DNA of 43,562 nt from UBA11524 sp964542315. GTDB lineage: Bacteria; Bacillota; Clostridia; Christensenellales; Aristaeellaceae. The position numbers and the translations under genes are program-made. The notes beneath the pieces are model-generated. The model worked only from the letters and a program-made list of their open reading frames with translations. It had not been told where the DNA came from and searched no databases. Location: NCBI GenBank assembly GCA_964542315.1, contig CAZIUA010000010.1:1-43562 (forward strand), written 5' to 3'. Each line of letters begins with the position of its first letter. Position 1 is the stretch's first letter. Shown here piece by piece: positions 1-9,203 of the stretch.

Positions 1-39
1 CGCCGCATCGCCCTCTTCCCCGGGAGGAAGCAGGCATGA
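1..39 (+). CDS. C-terminal end of an upstream gene (partial)
   Basis: Reading from base 1, a frame with no stop runs to TGA at 37-39 and would encode the last 12 residues (RRIALFPGRKQA) of a protein that begins outside the window. The stop overlaps the dus start as ATGA (36-39), the same 4-base overlap used by several gene pairs further on, and the dus ribosome binding site (GGGAGGAAG) lies inside it. Too little is present to name the product. Confidence 0.4.
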   Translation, partial: RRIALFPGRKQA

Positions 40-998
40 CGAGCATCCGCCTGGCCCCGATGGCCGGCATCACCGATTGGCCCTTCCGCCTGCTTTGCTA
101 TGAGCAGGGCTGCGATATGGCCACGACGGAGATGGTCAGCGCGATGGGCTATGTCTATGCGCCGCGCAATCACCCGGCCACGGTGTCCCTGATCGAGCGT
201 CACCCGGATGAGCCCCGGCTGTCTGTGCAGATCTTCGGCAAGGAAGCCGACCTGATGGCGCGCGCCGCCGAGGAGCTCAGTGCCATGGGGCGCTTTGAGG
301 GGCTGGATGTGAACATGGGCTGTCCGGCGCATAAGGTGGCGTCCTCCGGTGAGGGCAGCGGCCTGATGCGCACCCCCGAAAACGCGGAGAAGATCCTGCG
401 CGCGGTGGTGAAGGCCAGCCATGTGCCTGTGACCGTCAAGATGCGCCTGGGCTGGGACAGCGACCATATCAATGTGGTCGATATGGCCAAAATGGCGGAG
501 AACTGCGGCGTGACGGAGATCGCCGTCCATGGGCGCACGCGCATGCAGCAGTATTCCGGCACGGCCGACTGGGAATGGGTTCGCCGGGTGAAAGAAGCGG
601 TGCATGTCCCCGTGATCGGCAATGGCGATATCTTCACCGGCGATGATGCGGTGAAGCATCTGGCGGAATCCGGCGTGGACGGGCTGCTCATCGGCCGCGG
701 CGCGATGGGAAATCCCTGGCTGTTCCGCGAGATCCGGCAGCGGCTGGCCGGGGAGGTCTTCGTGCCGCCCACGGTGGAGGAGAAGATCCAGACTGCCCTG
801 CGCCATTATGATATGCTTCTTGGCTGGAAGAGCCAGCGCGTGGCGGTCAATGAGATGCGCAAGCACATCGGCTGGTATGTGCATGGCATGCGCGGCGCGG
901 CTCAGCTCCGGGCGAAGATCAACCTGATGGATGATCCGGAGAAGGTGAAGGATACCATCCGCCGCTTTGCCGTGGAGGCCGCCGCAGAGGAGGATTGA
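36..998 (+). CDS. dus: tRNA-dihydrouridine synthase (DusB-type)
   Basis: Flavoenzyme that reduces specific uridines of the tRNA D-loop to dihydrouridine with NADPH, acting in the cytoplasm. The 320-residue length is normal for the family. Visible motifs are the N-terminal LAPMAGITDWPFR that opens the TIM barrel, NMGCPAHKV near residue 93 containing the expected catalytic Cys, VKMRLGWD, the FMN-phosphate region HGRTRMQQYSG, and IGNGDI...GVDGLLIGRGAMGNPW near the end of the barrel. The remainder is the helical tRNA-binding domain. The ATG at 36 follows GGGAGGAAG and overlaps the preceding stop. In many Clostridia dus lies beside coaX or a cell-wall gene; here it heads the secreted-protein triplet, 36 bases upstream, and may be co-transcribed with it. 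Confidence 0.95.
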   Translation: MTSIRLAPMAGITDWPFRLLCYEQGCDMATTEMVSAMGYVYAPRNHPATVSLIERHPDEPRLSVQIFGKEADLMARAAEELSAMGRFEGLDVNMGCPAHKVASSGEGSGLMRTPENAEKILRAVVKASHVPVTVKMRLGWDSDHINVVDMAKMAENCGVTEIAVHGRTRMQQYSGTADWEWVRRVKEAVHVPVIGNGDIFTGDDAVKHLAESGVDGLLIGRGAMGNPWLFREIRQRLAGEVFVPPTVEEKIQTALRHYDMLLGWKSQRVAVNEMRKHIGWYVHGMRGAAQLRAKINLMDDPEKVKDTIRRFAVEAAAEED

Positions 999-1034
999 CC
1001 TCCAGCATCACCCCTGAAAGGAATGTGAACCATA

Positions 1035-2462
1035 ATGCACAGCATAAAGCGGATGACGGCGCTCTGCCTCGCTCTGCTGATCCTGATGATGACCGCCGCC
1101 AGTGCGGAGGTGCCCTTCCTCGTCCATACGCAGGGCTGGGAAGGGTCCGCTCCTGTGGAGGCGACCCTTTCGGCGAAGGTGACGAAACATTCGCCCTTTG
1201 ATGATGACCGCCTGGCGATGCTCACCCCCATCATCGATGCGCTCTCGCTGCACCTGGTCACGGGGGAGGACGCGGGCAGCGTCGGCATCCTCCTGGATGG
1301 CGAAGAACTGCTGACCCTGACCTATCGCGGCAACGAAGCGCAGATCTCCTGCGTGCCGGATACCACCTATCAGGCGGCGGATGATCCGCTGACGGCACTG
1401 CTGGGCGCGGATACCTCCGTGGATGACCTGTATGCACCGCTTGGACTGAACCGGGACGGCGAAACGTTGATCACCGACGGCCGCGTGCTGCTGCTGGAAG
1501 GCATCCCGGTATCCCTGGCGGACTACGGGACGCGCACGGCCAGTACCCAGAGTATCTCCGGCTATGGGCAGGCGACCTACCGCTATGATTATGTCATCCA
1601 GGCCAGCAAGGCGGATGAACTTCCCGGTCTGCTCCTGCAGGCCTGTCCCGACGGCTGGCTGAGGTCGATCATCGCCCGGCTGACCTTCTCCGGCAAGCAG
1701 ACGCTGCGCATTTACTATACCAAGGAAGACGCGCTCCTGCGTGCGGAATACAACGGCGTGTGCGGCTTCGGGGACGATCTGCGCACGGTGACGCTGGTCT
1801 ACAAGCAGCTGCGCAATGACGAAACAGACAAGGACTACCTTGAACTTTCGTCCCCCGCAAAAAAGGGCAAGAACAAGACGTCCCTGACCTTTGAACGCAC
1901 GGTGACCACCAACAAGAAGGGGCAGCGCACCCTCGAGGGCAGCTACAGCTACACCGATGTGGCGGACGGCATCACCAGCGTCCGCAAGGGGGAATTCGCG
2001 CTAAACAACGCCTTCACGGCGGATGCGGATGTCCTCACCGGCCAGATGACCTTCCAGCATAAGCTCAACGGCGCGGAAAAATACAGCGCCGTGATCCTCA
2101 AACCCGACCTGACCATCTCCGGCACGGCGGATTCCCCCGTGGCGGAAGGCACGATCACGGTGGAGGAGACCTACGCCGGCAAGACCACCGAGGAGGCGGT
2201 CGTGTTCGTTTCGCTGCGGCGCGCCGGTGAGGTCGCATGGGAGGACAGCTTCTTCACCGTTGATCTGTCCCTGCTCAATGCGGAGGAAATGACCGCCCTG
2301 AAGGGGGAAGTGGCCGCCAGCGTGACCACCGCCATCGTCCGTCCGCTGATCCGGAAGATGGGCGCGGAGGCGGACTGGTTCTTCCGCGAAATGCCCGAGG
2401 AGTCCGTCCAGACCATTGTCGAGACGGCCGGCTCGTTCGAATCGTCCAAGGAGGCTGAATGA
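1035..2462 (+). CDS. secreted protein of unknown function, triplet member 1
   Basis: 475 residues with no recognised family. A clear signal peptide (basic MHSIKR, hydrophobic TALCLALLILMMTAA, cleavage near ASA-EV) predicts export. The mature part looks rich in beta strands, with a helix followed by a strand pair near residues 50-85 (DALSLHLV...GEELLTLTYRGNEAQISC), a later run of alternating strands, and a helical C-terminus (MPEESVQTIVETAGSF). It shares this layout with the next two genes, to which it is joined by ATGA overlap and by a 15-base gap, so the three look like an operon of diverged paralogues. The fold suggests a LolA/LppX-like lipid- or ligand-carrier shape, but that is a guess from strand pattern only. 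The RBS (AAAGGA) sits rather far, about 12 bases, from the ATG. Confidence 0.8.
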   Translation: MHSIKRMTALCLALLILMMTAASAEVPFLVHTQGWEGSAPVEATLSAKVTKHSPFDDDRLAMLTPIIDALSLHLVTGEDAGSVGILLDGEELLTLTYRGNEAQISCVPDTTYQAADDPLTALLGADTSVDDLYAPLGLNRDGETLITDGRVLLLEGIPVSLADYGTRTASTQSISGYGQATYRYDYVIQASKADELPGLLLQACPDGWLRSIIARLTFSGKQTLRIYYTKEDALLRAEYNGVCGFGDDLRTVTLVYKQLRNDETDKDYLELSSPAKKGKNKTSLTFERTVTTNKKGQRTLEGSYSYTDVADGITSVRKGEFALNNAFTADADVLTGQMTFQHKLNGAEKYSAVILKPDLTISGTADSPVAEGTITVEETYAGKTTEEAVVFVSLRRAGEVAWEDSFFTVDLSLLNAEEMTALKGEVAASVTTAIVRPLIRKMGAEADWFFREMPEESVQTIVETAGSFESSKEAE

Positions 2463-4159
2463 TGATGAAGCGTATCCTTTGTTTCCTGATGGGCATGATG
2501 ATGCTTTTGTCCGCCGCATGCGCTGAAACGGCGGATACCCTGTCCAAGCGGTTCACCCGCCAGCTGACCGGCGGCAACGGCCTGCGCGGCAAGCTCACCC
2601 TGACGGCCTCCGGCGAGGCGGAATGGCTGAATGTGCTGCTGCCCTTCACCGCGGCGGATATCCAGATCCGCGCCATCGGCGAAAAGCAGGGTGATATGTC
2701 CGCCGAGATCGACGATGATGACGACTGGCAGGTCAAGGCGTATGTGGAAAACAGCCAGGGCCAGGAGGTCGGCATCACCTGGCTCTATGGCGACCCCAAG
2801 GGCGTCTACCTCTCCAGCGAGCTGCTGCCCGGCACGCTCCTGACCCTGCCGGTGGAGAAGGTCAACCTGCTCTACCAGCTCTTCAAGGGCGAATTCAACG
2901 ACCTGTTCTTCGCCTTTGATCCCATCGGTCTGCAGATCCCCGGCGAAAACGCCAGCCCCACGGCCTATTCCGCCATCGCGAACGTCCTCGGCGTGGATGC
3001 AAAGACCTGGACGGATTCCTGGCTGCCCGTGCTGGACCGGTATTTCCTGGCGCTGGATATGTGGCTGGCGGAATACGGCACGCCGGCGTTCCTCACCGAT
3101 GAAAAGGGCGACACGACCGTGTCCGCCACCTACACCATCCCCATGGTGGATGTGAAGGCGGAAGCGAAGACGCTCGTGGCGCAGATGCTCTTTGACAGCG
3201 AATTGCAGAAGCTGCTCGTGCCGCTTCTGACGCAGGAGCAGCGCGTGACCTACCTGAATCCGACGCTGGTCTACTTCTATGAGGCCTGCATCGATGCGCT
3301 GCCGATGGAGGGCAATGTGGTGCTCTCCAGGACGATGTCCGCCATGGGCGAGAACGTCAGCACGACCATCGGCCTGCCGCTCCCGGCGGTGGAGGATCCG
3401 ATGTGCGGCGCGATCGGCGAGGTGGCTGCGGCGGCATTCGGCCTGCCCTACACGGATCTGCTGGACGGCATGACGCGCATCTCCTTCACCCAGACGGGCG
3501 AGGAGATGACCATCGCCCTGACCGGCGACAAGCGCAGTGTCAGCATCAGCGGCATCAGCACCCAGGCGGATGACGAGACCGTCACCCTGACCGGCGCCAT
3601 CCGCGTCACGCCCAATATCGGCGTGGACGAGGTGTCCCTGTCGGCGGCGTATACCTTCAGCCACACCGCCCGCGTCTGGCAGGATGAAAGCTACCTGGAT
3701 CACGACCTCACGGCCTATGCGCTGGCGGTGGAACCGGATCTGGATATGTTCAGCCCGGATGATCCCTTCCGCAGCACCTATGTGGACTTTGCGCCCCTGA
3801 GCGCTGAAGTGGCGGTGGAATATCGCCACAACGCCTATCAGGAGAACGGTCCCGTGCAGGTCAATATCAGCACGGCGCTGGTGCTGCCCGATGCCAATGT
3901 GGCGGCTGAACTGGTGCTGCGCATCACCACCAAGCTGAACATGACCACCCTGTCCACCACGGGCGCGGAGAGCATCGCGGATCTGACTGACGAGCGCCGC
4001 AATGAGCTCCTGACCCAGCTGACGCAGAATGCGGTGGACGTCATGTCCAGCCTGAACATGTCCAGCGCTCAGAGCACCCTCGTGCCTGCGGCAGAAACGA
4101 CCGCTGCGCCCGAAGTCACCCCGACGGCGGCACCGGAACAGGCTCATACCGAAGAATGA
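2459..4159 (+). CDS. secreted protein of unknown function, triplet member 2
   Basis: 566 residues. The start is one of three consecutive ATG codons (2459, 2462, 2465); the middle one has the best spacing to AAGGAGG. The signal peptide (MKRILCFLMGMMMLLSAACA, then ETAD) looks like a signal peptidase I type: the Cys is not preceded by a good lipobox. The mature N-terminus (LRGKLTLTASGEAEWLNVLL) parallels the other two triplet proteins. The centre mixes helices (residues about 195-275) and long strand-rich stretches (about 340-470). The last 35 residues are an Ala/Pro/Thr/Glu-rich tail (TTAAPEVTPTAAPEQ), typical of a disordered extracellular linker. No catalytic motif is recognised. Confidence 0.8.
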   Translation: MMMKRILCFLMGMMMLLSAACAETADTLSKRFTRQLTGGNGLRGKLTLTASGEAEWLNVLLPFTAADIQIRAIGEKQGDMSAEIDDDDDWQVKAYVENSQGQEVGITWLYGDPKGVYLSSELLPGTLLTLPVEKVNLLYQLFKGEFNDLFFAFDPIGLQIPGENASPTAYSAIANVLGVDAKTWTDSWLPVLDRYFLALDMWLAEYGTPAFLTDEKGDTTVSATYTIPMVDVKAEAKTLVAQMLFDSELQKLLVPLLTQEQRVTYLNPTLVYFYEACIDALPMEGNVVLSRTMSAMGENVSTTIGLPLPAVEDPMCGAIGEVAAAAFGLPYTDLLDGMTRISFTQTGEEMTIALTGDKRSVSISGISTQADDETVTLTGAIRVTPNIGVDEVSLSAAYTFSHTARVWQDESYLDHDLTAYALAVEPDLDMFSPDDPFRSTYVDFAPLSAEVAVEYRHNAYQENGPVQVNISTALVLPDANVAAELVLRITTKLNMTTLSTTGAESIADLTDERRNELLTQLTQNAVDVMSSLNMSSAQSTLVPAAETTAAPEVTPTAAPEQAHTEE

Positions 4160-4173
4160 GAGGAGGCATCCGC

Positions 4174-5349
4174 ATGAAGAAGCTGGTGGCCCTCCTGGCG
4201 GCGCTGATGCTTCCGCTGTGCGCCCTGGGGGAGACATACGGCCTGACGCTGTCCGTCACGGCGGATCGCACGGCGCTGACGCAGGACGTCCGGCGCATGT
4301 TGGATGCGTCCGGTACGGATGCGGATGCCGAAAAGCTGGCGGACTTCATCGCCGGCATGCTGGATGGCCTCAGGGCGGAAGCGGTCTTTCAGGCGGATGC
4401 CCGATGGGAAGCCTCGCTGAGCCTGCCTGGCCGGGAGACGCTGACGCTGCTGGGCGGCCGCGAAGGCGATGCGGCGTATTTGATGTGCCCCCTGCTGACG
4501 GCTGACACGCTGCAATGGACGGCAGATCAGGCGGATCCGGATGCACACCTGCAGCGCTGGCTGGCGGACCTGCCTGCGGAAACGGCGACCGGCGCCTTCC
4601 GTGGGGACGCCTTCGACGGCGGCGCACGCTGCACGACCTGGACGATCGATGCGGTCGCGCTGGAAAGCCTCGCACAGGAGATCTCTCCGGCGTGGACGCT
4701 GCTCTGCGGCGAAGGACAGGCGGATGGCGTACTGCTCCGCGCGGTGTATGATGAACACGATGCGCTGATCGGCGTGACGGTGACGGCGCTGTCGGCGGAA
4801 ACGCAGATCGCCACGGCGTCCCTCGGCCTGCGCGAAAACGGATGCACGCTGGTGCTCGGCCTCGGTTTGGCGCATGAGAACTACTGGTGGGAGCTGACTG
4901 TCAGCCGCACCCAGTCGGACAATGTGACCTTCCTGCGCGCCGTCAGCCGTGAGTGGACGGCGCCCAAGACGGATAGCTTCGCCTATGCGCGCGCGATGAG
5001 TGCGCCGGTGAGCACCGGCAGCGCGAAAGTGACCATCACCCGCACGGCTGAAAAGCACCTGTGGGAGGCCAGCATCGCGCTGGGTGACGAGCCGCTCCAG
5101 ACGCGGATCTTCTCTGCCAGCGGCGTGGCTGCGCCGTCCTCCGGCGTGCTGACAGGTCAGGCGAAGGCGGGGGCGTTCACAGTGAATGTGGCGCTGATGC
5201 CGCATCAGGCGCTCGACGCGCCCGACATGCAGACAATCCGCACGCTGGACGAAAGCACTGCATCGGCGTTTGTCAGCCTGCTGAGGGAGACCCTCCAGCG
5301 GCTCTTCCCCCTGGATCAGCTGCATGAGATGACTGCTCCGGCGCAATGA
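4174..5349 (+). CDS. secreted protein of unknown function, triplet member 3
   Basis: 391 residues from the ATG at 4174, chosen because AGAGGAGG lies 7-8 bases upstream; an in-frame ATG at 4156 overlaps the previous stop but has no RBS. Signal peptide MKKLVALLAALMLPLCALG, cleavage near ALG-ET. The mature part repeats the plan of the first triplet protein: a strand (LTLSVTADR), an amphipathic helix (DAEKLADFIAGMLDGLRAEAV), then a strand pair (GRETLTLLGGREGDAAYLMC) that resembles GEELLTLTYRGNEAQISC there. The C-terminus ends in a helix (FVSLLRETLQRLFPLDQ). It is the last gene before a terminator. Function unknown; paralogy is inferred by eye. Confidence 0.8.
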   Translation: MKKLVALLAALMLPLCALGETYGLTLSVTADRTALTQDVRRMLDASGTDADAEKLADFIAGMLDGLRAEAVFQADARWEASLSLPGRETLTLLGGREGDAAYLMCPLLTADTLQWTADQADPDAHLQRWLADLPAETATGAFRGDAFDGGARCTTWTIDAVALESLAQEISPAWTLLCGEGQADGVLLRAVYDEHDALIGVTVTALSAETQIATASLGLRENGCTLVLGLGLAHENYWWELTVSRTQSDNVTFLRAVSREWTAPKTDSFAYARAMSAPVSTGSAKVTITRTAEKHLWEASIALGDEPLQTRIFSASGVAAPSSGVLTGQAKAGAFTVNVALMPHQALDAPDMQTIRTLDESTASAFVSLLRETLQRLFPLDQLHEMTAPAQ

Positions 5350-5405
5350 CCTGGCAATCAAAAATGCGACACTGAAATGATCAGCATCGCATCGATAGGC
5401 CTGTG

Positions 5406-5439
5406 AAGCCGCTTCGCATTCCTGCGGGGCGGCTTTTTT
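5406..5439 (+). terminator. terminator of the dus/secreted-protein operon
   Basis: AAGCCGC pairs with GCGGCTT, and the stem extends inward through TTCGCA/TGCGGG before a run of six T. It lies between convergent genes. Confidence 0.8.
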
Positions 5440-5457
5440 GCTGCGGCGAAGGCGGCC

Positions 5458-5739
5458 TCAGCGTGGTTCAGCGTCGATCCGCCGCACGAGCGCCATGATA
5501 TCGTCGTACCGGTCGAGCACGGCGGGGTAATTCGCCCTCAGGTGGGGGAAGGCGCAGGCGCTGCAGTCCTTGCAGCCCTGCTCGGTGTAGGTGAATGCGC
5601 CGCCGCAGTGCTTCCCCAGCGCGTAGAGCGGACAATAGCAGAACAGGCAGTTGAATTCCGCCTCCGGAATGCCCTTGTGACAGGGGAAAAATTCACACGC
5701 GCGGTTCTGGAAAAAGCTGTAGTGCTCCTTTTCGCTCAT
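5458..5739 (-). CDS. small cysteine-rich protein
   Basis: 93 residues with nine cysteines arranged as CEFFPC, CLFCYCPLY, CGG, and CKDCSAC. This matches what I know of the 'cysteine-rich small domain' family (PF04071), presumed metal- or cluster-binding, of unproven function. It starts 13 bases downstream of metF on the same strand and so is very likely co-transcribed with it, which hints at a link to folate or one-carbon metabolism. The domain is also seen in cobalamin-related settings in other bacteria. The ATG at 5739 is preceded by AAGGAG. Confidence 0.75.
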   Translation of the reverse strand: MSEKEHYSFFQNRACEFFPCHKGIPEAEFNCLFCYCPLYALGKHCGGAFTYTEQGCKDCSACAFPHLRANYPAVLDRYDDIMALVRRIDAEPR

Positions 5740-5752
5740 GGCGGCTCCTTTG

Positions 5753-6616
5753 TCAGCCCAGGTGGATGATGGAGGACAGGTTCTCGAAGATCTTCCGGGT
5801 GATCCAGGGCTTGTTCATGGTGTAGAGGTGGATGTTGGTCACGCCGTTGGCGACCAGATCGATGATCTGCTCGGTGGCATAGGCGATGCCGGCCTGCGCC
5901 ATGGCATCCGGATCATTGGCGAAGCGGTCGGCGATGGCGGCAAAGCGCGGCGGCATGATGGAGCCGCTGAGCTGGATGGCACGCTTGACCTGGCGCGGAT
6001 CGCAGATGGGCATGATGCCCGCACAGATCGGCACATCGATGCCGGCCCGCAGGCAGCGGTACATGAAATTGTACAGCAGGCCGTTGTCAAAGAACATCTG
6101 CGTGGTGAGGAAGTCCACACCGGCATCGACCTTGCGCTTGAGGTGATCCAGATCGGCACTGCGGCTTTCGCATTCCGGATGCCCTTCGGGATAGCATGCC
6201 GCGCCGACGCAGAAATCCCCCTGGGTATGGATGAATTCCACCAGCTCAGCGGCGTAGGTGAAATCCTCACAGCGCTTGCCGTCCACCGGCGGATCGCCGC
6301 GCAGGGCCAGGACGTTCTCCATGCCGGCGGCTTTCATGTCAGAGAGCACATGGCGCACATGCTCCCGGGTGGACTGGACGCAGGTCAGGTGGCAAAGGGG
6401 CGTGACGCCGGAATCCTGCACAGCCTGGGCGACGGCGAGGGTATGCCCCGGCGTGGAACCGGCCGCGCCGTAGGTCACGGACATAAAGGAAGGGTGCAGA
6501 GCGGCGATCTCCCGGGCCACCTGGCAGGCCTGGCTAATGCCGTCAAAGCGCTTGGGCGGGAAGACTTCGCAGGACAGGCGTACCCTGTCAGCGGAAAGAA
6601 TGGTCGAGATCCGCAT
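5753..6616 (-). CDS. metF: 5,10-methylenetetrahydrofolate reductase
   Basis: Reduces 5,10-methylene-THF to 5-methyl-THF using an FAD cofactor, supplying methyl groups for methionine synthesis or the acetyl-CoA pathway. 287 residues, normal for bacterial MetF. Visible family landmarks are the opening LSCEVFPPK with its catalytic Glu, FMSVTYGAAGST, the NVLALRGDPP segment near residue 105, and FLTTQMFFDN near residue 165. It has a strong divergent promoter (6651-6680) and is followed by the cysteine-rich protein. No methionine synthase gene or S-box/T-box leader is visible: the 5' leader is only about 30 bases. Confidence 0.95.
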   Translation of the reverse strand: MRISTILSADRVRLSCEVFPPKRFDGISQACQVAREIAALHPSFMSVTYGAAGSTPGHTLAVAQAVQDSGVTPLCHLTCVQSTREHVRHVLSDMKAAGMENVLALRGDPPVDGKRCEDFTYAAELVEFIHTQGDFCVGAACYPEGHPECESRSADLDHLKRKVDAGVDFLTTQMFFDNGLLYNFMYRCLRAGIDVPICAGIMPICDPRQVKRAIQLSGSIMPPRFAAIADRFANDPDAMAQAGIAYATEQIIDLVANGVTNIHLYTMNKPWITRKIFENLSSIIHLG

Positions 6617-6650
6617 GGTATCGCTCCTCGTTTCGTTCGATTCGGTGAAT

Positions 6651-6680
6651 ATGATACAATGCGGCGGGGGTCCGTGTCAA
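6651..6680 (-). promoter_or_regulatory. metF promoter
   Basis: Minus strand: -35 TTGACA (6675-6680), 18-base spacer, -10 TATCAT (6651-6656). Transcription would begin about 25-30 bases before the metF ATG. Confidence 0.8.
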
Positions 6681-6741
6681 ATCTCTGGCGCGAAAAAAAC
6701 AAAGCCGGTGCGAAAAAGTCAAAAGAGAACGCCCTTCCCCC

Positions 6742-6771
6742 TTGCCCAAATGGGCGAAAGAATGGTATAAT
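6742..6771 (+). promoter_or_regulatory. priA promoter
   Basis: -35 TTGCCC (6742-6747), 18-base spacer, perfect -10 TATAAT (6766-6771). The small inverted repeat TTGCCCaaaTGGGCGAA covers the -35 element and could be a protein-binding site. It is back to back with the metF promoter. Confidence 0.75.
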
Positions 6772-6863
6772 CATTATTGGGGGTCTTTGACCCTTTGTTC
6801 GCATTGCAACGAAGTGTGCATGCGGCCGCGATGAAGCCGGATGGCCGGAAAGGAGATGAGGGT

Positions 6864-9119
6864 GTGTACGCGCAGGTGATCGTGGATATCCTGCATGAGA
6901 ATGTGGCAGGTTCTGCGCTGCATCCCCGCATGTTTTCCTACCGGATCCCGGAGGGGATGCGCCTTTGTGTGGGTCAGCGGGTGGAGGTGCCTTTCGCCCG
7001 GATGATCAAGGAAGGCGTGGTCGTCGGCTTTACGGAAGAAAGTGACGTGCCGGAGGAGAAGCTGCGCGAGATCCGTGCGCCGCTGGAGGATTATGCGGCG
7101 GTGCTGCCGCAGCTGCTGACGCTCTCGCGGCGGATGGCGGAATCTGCCCATTGTCCGCTGGCGGAGACGCTCCGGCTGATGCTCCCGGCGGAGATGCGCG
7201 GCGGACGCGTTGCCGTGAAGATGCAGCCGATGGCGCAATTGTGCATCCCGAAAGAGGATGTGGATGAGGCCATCGCCCGTCAGGGACGGTCGCAAAAGCG
7301 GCGCCTGCTGCTGAATCTGCTGCGGGATGGCGATGCGCATCCGGTGGCGGAACTGCGCATCCTGGTGCATGAGCCACCGGAGGCGCTGCATCAGCTGGAG
7401 GAGGCAGGGCTGATCCGTCTGAGCCAGGCTGAAGTGCTGCGCCGCCCGGGCGGGGACAGCCCGGAGGAAACGCTGCCCGATCCGCCGCTGACGCCCTATC
7501 AGCAGGAAGTGCTGGACGTGGTGCTGCCCGACCTCCGCGCAGGGCGGGGGAAATATCTGCTGCACGGCGTGACCGGCTCGGGCAAGACGGAGGTCTTCAT
7601 CCGCCTGGTGCGCCATGTGCTGGCGATGGGGAGATCGGCCATCATCCTCGTGCCGGAGATCGCGCTGACACCGCAGATGGTCAGCTGGTTCCGCGGACGC
7701 TTCGGCGACACGGCGGCGGTGCTGCATTCGCGCCTGTCCGCAGGAGAGCGCTTCGACGAGTGGCGGCGGATCCGCCTGGGCCACGCGAAGGTGGTCATCG
7801 GCGCACGCAGCGCAGTGTTCGCCCCGTGCGAAAACCTGGGCATCATCGTCGTGGACGAGGAGCACGAAACCACCTACCTCAGCGACCGGCATCCGCGCTA
7901 TGACGCGCGCGAAGTGGCCGCCTGGCGCACAGAGAACGAGCATGCGACGCTCCTGCTGGCGTCCGCCACACCGAGCATCCTGTCCTTCGCCAAGGCGCGG
8001 AGAGGGGATTACACGCTGTTGGAGATGCCCCACCGCGTCAATGACCGCCCCATGCCGGAAGTCACGGTGGTCGATATGCGCCACGAGATCGAAAACGGCA
8101 ACCGCAGCGTCTTTTCCGGCCTGCTGATGCAGAAGCTCCGCGAGTGCATGAACCGCGGCGAGCAGGCCATGCTGCTGCTGAACCGCCGCGGCTACAATTC
8201 CTTCGTCAGCTGCCGAAGCTGCGGCCTGACGATGAAATGCCCCAACTGCGACGTGGCGCTGACCTATCACCTTTCCGGGGGCGACGGCAGGCTCCATTGT
8301 CATTATTGCGGCTATATGACCGATACACCCACCACCTGTCCGGAGTGCGGCAGCAAGTACATCCGCTATTTCGGTGCCGGCACGCAGAAGGTGGAGGACG
8401 AGCTGCACAAGCTGCTGCCGGGGATCACGGTCGTGCGCATGGACATCGACACCACCTCCGGCAAGGAGGGGCATGCGAAGATCCTGGACGAATTCCGCTC
8501 CGGGCGCGCGCGCATCCTCGTCGGGACGCAGATGATCGCCAAGGGGCTGGATTTCCCGCGCGTGACGCTGGTAGGCGTGATCGCGGCGGACATGACGCTG
8601 AATCTGCCGGATTACCGCAGCCGGGAGCGCACCTTCCAGCTGCTGACGCAGGTCGCAGGCCGCGCTGGACGCGGCACCATCCCCGGCGAGGTCATCGTGC
8701 AGACCTACAAGCCGGAGGATGAGATCATCCAGGCCAGCGCCAAACAGGATTACCGCGCATTTTTTGAGCTGGAATTCTCCCGGCGGCGCACGGGGCTGTA
8801 TCCGCCCTTCACCATCCTGACGCGCCTGCTGGTGGAGAGCCACAGCGAAATGCATGCACGCAAGGCGGCGGAAGCCCTCTACGGGCGCTGCTCGCAGATG
8901 CTGGAACAGCATCCCGAATGGAAGAAACGCACGCTCATGCTCCTGCTGGATCAGCCGGGCGTGAAGGTGCTGCGCGGAAAATCCCGCTGGCATGTGATGC
9001 TCAAGCTCCTGGTGAATCCCGCCACGGATGAGCTCATCGCCGCGCTGACGGAGCTCTCCCGGGAGCCGCAGGAGAATGCCGAGGTCTACCTCGAAGTCAA
9101 TCCGACAACGATGATGTGA
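6864..9119 (+). CDS. priA: primosomal protein N', replication restart helicase
   Basis: 3'-5' superfamily 2 DNA helicase that recognises abandoned replication forks and reloads the replisome. 751 residues from the GTG at 6864, chosen because AAGGAG lies 8 bases upstream and the family typically begins MYAQVIVD; in-frame ATGs at 6777 and 6831 lack an RBS and family support. Domains: N-terminal 3'-DNA-binding domain (about 1-100), Walker A GVTGSGKT near residue 234, DEEH Walker B near 330, eight zinc-binding cysteines between about 448 and 498 (CRSCG, CPNCD, CHYCG, CPECG), and the helicase C lobe with AGRAGRG. It precedes def-fmt as in many Firmicutes. Confidence 0.97.
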   Translation: MYAQVIVDILHENVAGSALHPRMFSYRIPEGMRLCVGQRVEVPFARMIKEGVVVGFTEESDVPEEKLREIRAPLEDYAAVLPQLLTLSRRMAESAHCPLAETLRLMLPAEMRGGRVAVKMQPMAQLCIPKEDVDEAIARQGRSQKRRLLLNLLRDGDAHPVAELRILVHEPPEALHQLEEAGLIRLSQAEVLRRPGGDSPEETLPDPPLTPYQQEVLDVVLPDLRAGRGKYLLHGVTGSGKTEVFIRLVRHVLAMGRSAIILVPEIALTPQMVSWFRGRFGDTAAVLHSRLSAGERFDEWRRIRLGHAKVVIGARSAVFAPCENLGIIVVDEEHETTYLSDRHPRYDAREVAAWRTENEHATLLLASATPSILSFAKARRGDYTLLEMPHRVNDRPMPEVTVVDMRHEIENGNRSVFSGLLMQKLRECMNRGEQAMLLLNRRGYNSFVSCRSCGLTMKCPNCDVALTYHLSGGDGRLHCHYCGYMTDTPTTCPECGSKYIRYFGAGTQKVEDELHKLLPGITVVRMDIDTTSGKEGHAKILDEFRSGRARILVGTQMIAKGLDFPRVTLVGVIAADMTLNLPDYRSRERTFQLLTQVAGRAGRGTIPGEVIVQTYKPEDEIIQASAKQDYRAFFELEFSRRRTGLYPPFTILTRLLVESHSEMHARKAAEALYGRCSQMLEQHPEWKKRTLMLLLDQPGVKVLRGKSRWHVMLKLLVNPATDELIAALTELSREPQENAEVYLEVNPTTMM

Positions 9120-9203
9120 TGCTTAGTATCTGCATCCGCCTATCAAAAAAGTTACACGCGTATACTGTTCAATAATAGAGTTAACTCGAACGCGAAAACG
9201 GGT

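Noticed and set aside
2171..4237. Long minus-strand open frame opposite the secreted-protein genes
   Set aside because: Opposite a well-supported gene; composition (His/Gly/Arg-rich, no motif) is that of an antisense shadow in GC-rich DNA.
6774..8993. 739-codon minus-strand frame opposite priA
   Set aside because: priA is certain; the antisense product is low-information and has no domain.
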